Source: Acanthosepion lycidas (taxonomy: Eukaryota > Mollusca > Cephalopoda > Sepiida > Sepiidae). Taken from it: 64,000 nt of DNA. Below, piece after piece: positions 57,755 through 64,000 of the stretch (position 1 is the stretch's first letter; each line of letters begins with the position of its first letter). The DNA is taken from the NCBI GenBank assembly GCA_963932145.1, contig OZ010599.1:50497517-50561516 (forward strand), in the 5' to 3' direction. The notes below the pieces were generated by a model. That model was not told the origin of the DNA. It did no database searches and saw only the letters and a program-made list of their open reading frames with translations. The position numbers and the translations under genes are program-made.

Positions 57755-57955
57755 TCTGCCACCAGGTGGCATGTCACTAGCATTTATCATGGGTAGCCTG
57801 TTGTCTGGCTGATGGTGGGGTCATCTTGGCAATGTTACCATTGGCGGACCGCTAGAAGCCCACTGGTAGCCCGCCATTGGCTACCACCTGAGAGCTGCTG
57901 GTGTTGCCATTGGCGGCCTGCCAGAGGGCCACTCTAGCAGTTTGCGTGTAGGATA
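57755..57955. repeat. GC-rich repeat R3, copy 2
   Basis: Matches 21835-22015 at both ends (GGTGGCAT...CACTAGC at the left, GCGTGTAGG at the right) and in the TTACCATTGGCGGAC core. It is GC-rich inside a very AT-rich region, like the other copy. Confidence 0.7.
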
Positions 57956-58184
57956 ATTATTCAATGGCATCCAAGTAGGGCTTTTAGTTTTATTTTGTCC
58001 GTCAAATTATTATAATCATATCAATAGTTTAAGAATATTTTTTATTCTATATTATTTTATGAAATCTAGTAGGATGGTCAAATGTAAGAAAGCAGAATTA
58101 TTAAATTTTTGTAAATCCATATAAAAAAATAATCTAATAGTAGCTAAAATGAAAAATAAAATAAAAATCTTTTAAAAAAGGTCC

Positions 58185-58265
58185 ACACTCAAAAATAAGC
58201 ATTAAAGTGATTCTTCAAACATGTCTTTATTTAATAAAAGAAATTCTTGTGATGACCAGGGGTGA
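58185..58265. repeat. Repeat R4, inverted partner of 22040-22135
   Basis: Its complement contains AATAAAGACATGTTTGAAGAA and GTGTGGACCTTTTTTAAA, matching 22040-22135. It lies about 230 bp after GC-rich repeat R3 copy 2, but in the opposite orientation to copy 1. Confidence 0.65.
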
Positions 58266-58454
58266 ATTTTAAAATCACACTGAAAAATTACAAGTAATTT
58301 TTTTTTATATTAAGTTTAGTTTTTTTTTCTGTTCATTCTGAAATAAAATAACATTATTACATTATGCAAATATCAAGTCTCAAAATATTTTTTGAGCTTT
58401 ATTAAATTATTTTTGCAAGGATCTGGACAAATTTTACGTTCATACTTCGTATTT

Positions 58455-58870
58455 ATCAGCACACTTCTGTCAATGGTTATCTTAAACCTTTTCTCTTTCT
58501 CTTTTCTTCATCGTCGTTGCTACCCATTAAGCAACGACCTAACACTTTAAACGTTAAGGCACATGACCGTTTTGAATGGACACCCATTGAAAGTGGTTTG
58601 ACAGTTGGCATTTGCTGCCAGTCAAAGGTTACATGACTTATCGTATCCCCGCCAATAAGTATCCATGTATGGACAGGACAATCTGTGGGCATCGAGTTGA
58701 AAAGATGCATTTCCCGTCTCTCTCTTCACCTAGACTTTCGGTAATAGGGACCCACTTTTATAGTTATAGTTGCCTGAAGCTACCTTCACCATCCTTGACT
58801 TGATCCTAGCCCAGCCTTCTGACTTTCCTACATTCTCTTCCATAAAAGGAAAGCTTTTGTCACAAACTCT
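58455..58870. repeat. Interspersed repeat R1, copy 2
   Basis: Partner of 18775-19280, with TCATCGTCGTTGCTACCC, GCAACGACC and GGCACATGACCGTTTTG. It ends near CTTTTGTCACAAACTCTT, which corresponds to TTTTCGTCACAAACCTGC in copy 1. The microsatellite is short here. Confidence 0.75.
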
Positions 58871-59411
58871 TCCAGAATATCCACTTGTTAACTACAGCCA
58901 CAGCAAAAGTCCAAGTTCTGTGTACTTACATCCATCTATGCCGACGGATCGTCGCACATAAGAGAATTCATTTTTCTATCAACACTTACCGTTAACTCAT
59001 ATCGATGAGTTAACCTAGCATCTTTTAAAGAACTGTTGCTACAGTATCAAGCAAACCTTACCTCTCATCCAAAGCAACAAGTAAGTTAAGAACCCATGTG
59101 CCTCCACACATACTTATATTTTCTGGATTTTTCCTTTGGTCTATATTTTATCCTATGTTGGCGAACATTTCTCTTGCAACTTATAAACTCTGTGATTCTA
59201 TTCTGGTCAAACTCATGTCAGAGTTTCATAACCTACCATCTCTTCATTGATTCTTCTTCTATTCTCCGGCTCCTTTCCTCTTCAGGAACATTTGGCGCCA
59301 ACCATTACAATTTGGCATGCAAAAACATTCAACCTCAACATCAATCACATGTTTCACAGATTCATCAGACCTACTATCCAGAAACTAGGAATTCAACACT
59401 GCCTTCTTTCC
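58871..59411. other. No recognised feature
   Basis: Short frames on the plus strand (59096-59428) match no family. Confidence 0.35.
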
Positions 59412-59505
59412 TACAGTATTTACATTAGTTGGACTGTTGTCCTCATCTTTGTCGACATATTTGTCACAACGTTTCGGCCGTTGTACGCTCAGGCCTTCTT
59501 CAATT
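59412..59505 (-). mobile_element. SINE tail fragment
   Basis: On the minus strand TTGAAGAAGGCCTGAGCG, then CGGCCGAAACGTTGTGA and GATGAGGACAA. Only the conserved tail of the SINE is present. Confidence 0.8.
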
Positions 59506-60000
59506 AATATTCTACTTGTTGAATTAAAGTCAATAAGTATCGCCTGTTGGTGATAAATTGAGAAATCACTTCTCCATAGATGTGATATGATAATTGTCAC
59601 TATACAATCAAATGCAATCTTTTTTTAAATAAATCAGTTAAAACTAAATGCTTCAAATGCCATTTAATGATTTAATAACAAACATTTTAGTCAGCAAAAT
59701 AATTCCTTATATTTACTTAAAACTTTTTTTGGTAAGTCATTTTTTACAGAAATAATGTTTTCAGATAAAGAGAGCTATTATACTATCTTTACTTCAAGGA
59801 TAGATTGTTAGTACAAAGAGGAATCACAGCTTGCAAGAAACTGAATTCCCCTAATCATTTTTCCAAGTATTCTAACCAAACTGAAAAAGAGAGATATATT
59901 GCTCTTCGGTTAATAAATAATTCATCAAAGTCTTTTGTGGAGATGACTCCAATTTCATAATTAGAATTTATAATTTACAGATTAATGTCATGTTAGTATT
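59506..60000. other. No recognised feature
   Basis: AT-rich spacer between SINE copies. Confidence 0.35.
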
Positions 60001-60310
60001 ACAATTTTTTGACTATTTAGTGTTTTAACTATCTAGTGTTTTTCAGGTGTTTATTGATCTGGGTAACCTTTAGGGAATTTTGAACTGAATCTTTTATTGT
60101 TCTCATTCTGCTGTCCATGAAATTTTATCATAATTGTTCTTTTGGTATTACTTAATTATTTTTGGTCCTGTTTCCACTGAGCCAGAGTTTTTCTCTGTTT
60201 ACTGACCCATGGATTGAACTCATAATTAATATGCCACTAAATTAATTAACCAATGCTTTAATCCATTAGATTGTCTCTATTGTCTCAAAGCTAGGTTTTA
60301 GAACTTTAAA
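60001..60310 (-). mobile_element. Old tRNA-headed SINE copy
   Basis: On the minus strand, GGATTAAAGCATTGGTTAAT and GAGTTCAATCC (box-B-like) mark the tRNA-like head, followed by TTCAGTTCAAAATTCC of the body. It aligns piecewise with the better copy at 60970-61265 but is heavily diverged, and the tail motif is not clear. Confidence 0.55.
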
Positions 60311-60474
60311 ATTAATGTTGTTCTTACAGCCTTGTTATGAAGTTTGGCTTCCTACACTTCCATATATTGTTTTTCTTACTTTCCTTTGCCACTGCTGTCT
60401 TTTTGGCATGCTTTATTAGTTGCTAGTATTTTTGGTGCATGATGTTCCTTTTTTTCTTAATGGTATTTATATTT

Positions 60475-60690
60475 CAGACTCAGTGGAAACAAGACTAAAA
60501 TGACAATTAACCAAGATAAAAATATCTCTAAACATGGACACTCTACACCTGTAGGTTAAATAAAAGGTTCCTTGAAAGGTTATTCAAATTAACAGATAAA
60601 TGGAGAAGGCCAGGAGGGTATGATAGCCAAAACATTGTGATAATAACAACAAAGATGAGGACATTAGTCCAGATGTAAATAATGACAATA
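60475..60690 (+). mobile_element. Old SINE copy, body and tail
   Basis: Plus strand: GGAGAAGGCCAGGAGGG, ATAGCCAAAACATTGTGATAA, then AAAGATGAGGACATTAGTCC and ATGTAAATAATG. This is the diverged tail of the same SINE in the opposite orientation to its neighbours. Confidence 0.65.
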
Positions 60691-60969
60691 ATGAGTGAAA
60701 ATGAATATTTAACTGAATGCTAAGCCCTTTTGAGCATATTATCTTATTGCTGTTCATAGGATCAGCATTAGCTTATGACAAATTCTTGCTACTGCTGCTG
60801 CTTCAATCATGTGTCTTTCACTTTTTCAATCACTCAGTTTGTCTACTACTGCTATCTTTTACACAGACATATATCATGGGAGTGAATAAGTTACCAAGTA
60901 CAAACAAATATTTACTACACTTTACTATGTTTACTTTGTACATATATAATTTTCAAAAATAATGATTAC

Positions 60970-61265
60970 TTTCACAATATTTACATTATGCGGACTATTG
61001 TCCTCATCTTTGTTGCCATATTTATCACAACGTTTCGGCCATTGTACGCTCCAGCCTTCTTCAGGTGGTTGGAATTTTGAACTGAACCCTTTATTTCAAT
61101 CACTGGGGTAGACTGTTCCAATTTCACGTGCCATGTTTGATGGATGTCAATTACCAGTTATCTCCTGCTAATTTTCCCTCTGAAAGTTCTCCACTGCCTT
61201 AACAGGGTATTGAACTCACACTCTTTGGGTCTGTCACTGGATCTAACCAACACCTTTATCCACTG
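60970..61265 (-). mobile_element. tRNA-headed SINE, nearly full length
   Basis: On the minus strand: a tRNA-like head with ACAGTGGATAAAGGTGTTGG and GAGTGTGAGTTCAATACCC (box B, GWTCRANNC type), then TTTCAGAGGGAAAATTAGCA. The body follows (CATGGCACGTGAAATTGG, ATTCCAACCACCTGAAGAAG) and then the tail with GGCTGGAGCGTACAATGGCC, GAAACGTTGTGATAAATATG and GATGAGGACAATAGTCC. The tail begins CTGAAGA, has a GGCYG/YGGCC stem and continues GAAAC, which resembles a hammerhead core. No coding capacity; it would depend on an outside retrotransposon. Confidence 0.75.
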
Positions 61266-62754
61266 TGTTCTTGAGGACATCTGTGTATGAATTTCTGGGT
61301 ATTATAAACCTAATGTTTTCAGCAACCATTTTTACCAGTGCTCATATTGCAATTTTGCTGTTATCATTATCATGTTTTTACCAGAGCTCATATTGCAACT
61401 TTGTTATCATTGCTTTTCTCTGGCACTCCTTATTACTGGTTCCCATATTGTATTTATTTCTATGCTTGGTCGGCTCAGGAGATTTTTGTGGCCTAGCATA
61501 TGTGCTGATTCCTTAAGTTTACGAATTTTACGAAAAAAAAAATATCATATTAGCACACATCCAAATTTTATTTTCTATTCAACAGACAATATTTACAAAC
61601 ATACCAAAAAGATTTTACAATACAACACACACCGTTTACTTTAAATCAAAGTGCCTATTATAAATTAGCATCACCATCTGAAATATTTGTTGACCAATCA
61701 GAGAAAAGTAAAAAACTATGTAAAAGCAAAAATCATTTCAATTTTTTCTTTTAATTTTATGAGAAAATAATTTAACATTCAAAAGATAAGCATTTATATT
61801 GCAATGTATTTTATATAACATAAATTTCGAGAAGAAGGTTCGACAATTTATCAACAGAGAAAATTTAATTTACCCATTATTGTCAAGTTTGCAACAGTTT
61901 TATAAATTTACTCATGTTAACGAAAAAATCCTCAATATAATTTAAAGGGGAGGAAATATGCAATTGAGTTACTTCCCTTCTCTTTTATCAGCTCTTTAAA
62001 AAAAAAACTATTTCCAATCCAATTACAAACCCACATGCATAACATATTCAAACACACCCAACTTTTATTTTCTACCCAATAACAGGCAATATTAGAAAAA
62101 TGCCAAAACAGATTCTACAATGCAACACACACCATTTAAATGAAAGTGTCTAATTAACATGTAAAAATATTTGATCAATCAAAGTAAGCTAAAAATAAAA
62201 TTTAAAAAAATCCTATTTTTCTCGAATATACTTTCGGGAAAACATTTCTCATAAAACGGAAAACCCCACAGATTTCGACTTTCAGCAGCAGAGATGACAC
62301 TGCCTCCAAGCCGTTAGGACACAAAAAGTGCCTGCTAGAAGAAACATGTGTCAGCGACTTCAAACGAATCATCTACATACAATGACAGCATAGCCGGTGA
62401 GTTGGCGACTTCAAACGAATACTGTTCCAACAGCAAAAACCGTAACGGTTAGTGAATAACTTTAACGATAAAAGTATTTTTTCAACTACATTTTTTCTGT
62501 ATACCAACTATTTAATTTTTTTTCTAAACTACAGTTGTTTTCCTGTGCACCAACTACCAACGACTTTTCTTTTACTCCACTAAAGACTATTTCTAATAAT
62601 TTTTGACTCTTTTGAATTTATGTTCATATTATTATTATTCATTTATGTAAATACAAATGATTTATTTAACAGACATTCCCGTGTTTCATTCATTTTCATT
62701 TTATTATTGTTTAGAATTTGAAAGTTCGAGCTTTCCTGAACAAAACTTGGACGA
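61266..62754. other. No gene; contains a 150-bp direct repeat
   Basis: The segment 61553-61715 (CCAAATTTTATTTTCTATTC ... TACAACACACACC ... ATTTGTTGACCAATC) recurs diverged at 62051-62200 in the same orientation. GACTTCAAACGAAT occurs twice (near 62360 and 62407). I recognise nothing else. Confidence 0.5.
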
Positions 62755-63195
62755 CTAAATTCCCTACAACAGAATACATGGTTGTCAGCAAAAGGGGAAC
62801 AGCCAACATGCAAATTACAAATTGGAGTTGCCAAAATCAAGCAAGTACAACAATTTAAATATCTGAGAAGTGTTTTAACAGAGAACGAAAAGTGCGACAC
62901 AAAAATCCAAAGATTCACTGGGATAGTGAAAGGTGTCCTCTAACAGATGAAGAATCAACAGAAATGTGGTTCTACAGAAGAATGCTGAGAATAACATGGA
63001 CTCAACATGTGAACAATGAAGATATTTTAGAGAAAATGTAAACGAAAAGGGCACTTAAAATTAACATCAGAAAGAGACAGTTGAAATTTCTACGGTATAG
63101 GAAAGGGGACTTGGAAAATTTGACACTTGCAGGATATACCGAAGGCAAGAGGGACAAAGGAAAACAGCGGATAACCAACCTGACGAGCTTCTAAA
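62755..63195 (+). mobile_element. RTE-type LINE 3' coding end
   Basis: Plus strand: TEYMVVSKRGTANMQI near 62770, FKYLRSVLTENEKCDTKI near 62852, WFYRRMLRITWTQHVNNED near 62972, and RKRQLKFL near 63070 with GKRDKGKQRITNLTS near 63140. This is the region after the RT palm of the RTE family at 34450 and 54125. It ends in a CATACATACATAC run. Stops and an internal deletion near 62940 break it. Confidence 0.8.
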
Positions 63196-63659
63196 CACAT
63201 ACATACATACCTGGTAGTGGCAGTCGACTCGTGGCCGAGTAAGGGTCTTACATTAACTCATAATTCCCAAACGTACATTTCAGGAATGGTTGTCCAGGAA
63301 GCTTCCTGTCCGTGAATTTTGTTTTGAGTCGATAGAACGCTAAACCCACTATTCAGTACAATCAGCCATAGTACAAGTAATTGAAACAACCAGAGAACCA
63401 AGTGAGCTTCAGGTTTTATATACGCATTTCCCTCTCCTAGAAGTTTGTACCCACCCCACAAAAAATCGAGTGTCCTTCAGGCCCTAGGGTGTCCTAAAAA
63501 GGACTAGGTGTCCTTCATACTTAAAAAGGACTATATATTCGTGTAATTTCATCGTTTGATTTATTCTCAAATACAGATGGATGTGGATGTAACTTTTTTT
63601 TAGCCCTGCTAGCGTCTTATATTATTTTGGGTCCCGCTTGCAGTAATTGCTACATTTAT
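63196..63659. other. No recognised feature
   Basis: Holds three GTGTCCT-type repeats near 63470-63515 but no recognisable gene. Confidence 0.35.
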
Positions 63660-63900
63660 TTATTTATTTTGAACTTTCAACGTCAGGCCACTTTGATGAT
63701 TATTGAGGCCTGCCCTACGTAGGCAGTAACATTCATTACATGCTGTATCAAATGAAAATTGACATTAAGACCCTTTTTGAGTTTTTCCCGCTCAACAAAA
63801 TTTTGTGTGTTCTTGTTGCAATCTTTATACATCAATTTCAGTATGTGCACTAGTCGTTTTCCTTCGGCCATCTCACTGTACAAAAACTGCTTAAGTTAGA
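63660..63900 (-). mobile_element. Possible LINE 3' end with zinc-finger-like motif
   Basis: In one minus-strand frame near 63700 I read CNECYCLRRAGLNNHQSGL, a C-x2-C-x(n)-H pattern like the C-terminal finger of some RTE-type ORF2 proteins. It is followed by an AATAAATAAATAAA tail (63658-63675 on the plus strand as TTTATT units). It is short, and the link to RTE is a guess. Confidence 0.3.
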
Positions 63901-64000
63901 TGTTGAACTAGATTTTCACTCCCACGTTTCAAGATCTCAGTTTGGGCGTGTTTTAATGTTATCTCTAACGTAGATCTCCACAAATCATGTGTGCCTGATA

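Noticed and set aside
60975-61065. A canonical hammerhead ribozyme
   Set aside because: The helix II layout fits, but an extra A follows CTGAAGA and I could not find the NUH cleavage strand or helix I, so only a resemblance is claimed.
61195-61265. A functional tRNA gene
   Set aside because: A box-B-like GAGTTCAATACC and a tRNA-like head are present, but no cloverleaf acceptor stem forms and the sequence continues into the SINE body.

Overview
This is an intron-rich, AT-rich eukaryotic window, almost certainly from an animal nuclear genome and probably from a cephalopod mollusc such as an octopus. That reading rests on the mix of repeats: jockey/CR1-like, Tx1-like and RTE-like non-LTR retrotransposons, a Penelope-like element, Ty3/Gypsy remnants, mariner-type MITEs, and a tRNA-headed SINE whose tail matches octopus repeats as I remember them. 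The species call is inference. There are no bacterial operons, no ribosome binding sites and no rRNA. Most open frames are chance frames or retroelement debris.

The one convincing host gene is the large terminal exon at 40730-42627 on the plus strand. It encodes a secreted M4 (thermolysin/vibriolysin-type) zinc metalloprotease with an intact HELGH motif, third zinc ligand and active-site histidine. It opens at a good 3' splice site, so an unseen upstream exon should supply the start codon and the rest of the signal peptide. M4 enzymes are mainly bacterial and fungal, so this gene is a candidate for old horizontal transfer. Just upstream, in intron or flank, lies a 69-bp perfect copy of part of its propeptide coding sequence.

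Layout. 0.9-1.4 kb: a tandem minisatellite. 2.4-5.7 kb: nested CR1/jockey-like LINE remnants, cut by two palindromic mariner MITEs and one hAT-type MITE. 6.2-10.15 kb: an LTR copy split by a 3.15-kb 5'-truncated Tx1-like LINE with a clear 16-bp target duplication. 12-12.7 and 22.8-23.6 kb: two copies of a 0.7-kb LTR-like repeat. 14-16.9 kb: a decayed CR1-like LINE with endonuclease and RT remains, then an RTE 3' fragment. 18.8-19.3 and 58.5-58.9 kb: another repeat family. 20.2-21 kb: a Gypsy integrase remnant. 24.4-25.3 and 29.0-29.9 kb: two solo LTRs with 4-bp target duplications, one of which is the empty-site counterpart of the 6.2-kb copy.

31.2-31.5 kb holds a fold-back SINE. 31.9-40.1 kb holds a minus-strand Gypsy pol remnant interrupted by an RTE element, flanked by diverged direct repeats, the right one split by a CR1-like LINE. 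After the protease gene come another mariner MITE (45.3 kb), LINE ends, a second minus-strand Gypsy pol (49.9-51.9 kb), a Penelope-like element with a GIY-YIG endonuclease and hammerhead-like 3' sequence (53.4-54.1 kb), more RTE and CR1 debris, and a cluster of SINE copies in alternating orientation (59.4-61.3 kb).

The genes do not form a pathway. The window reads as a record of successive transposon insertions around one secreted protease gene. Coordinates of decayed elements are approximate to tens of bases unless a target duplication or terminal motif fixes them.
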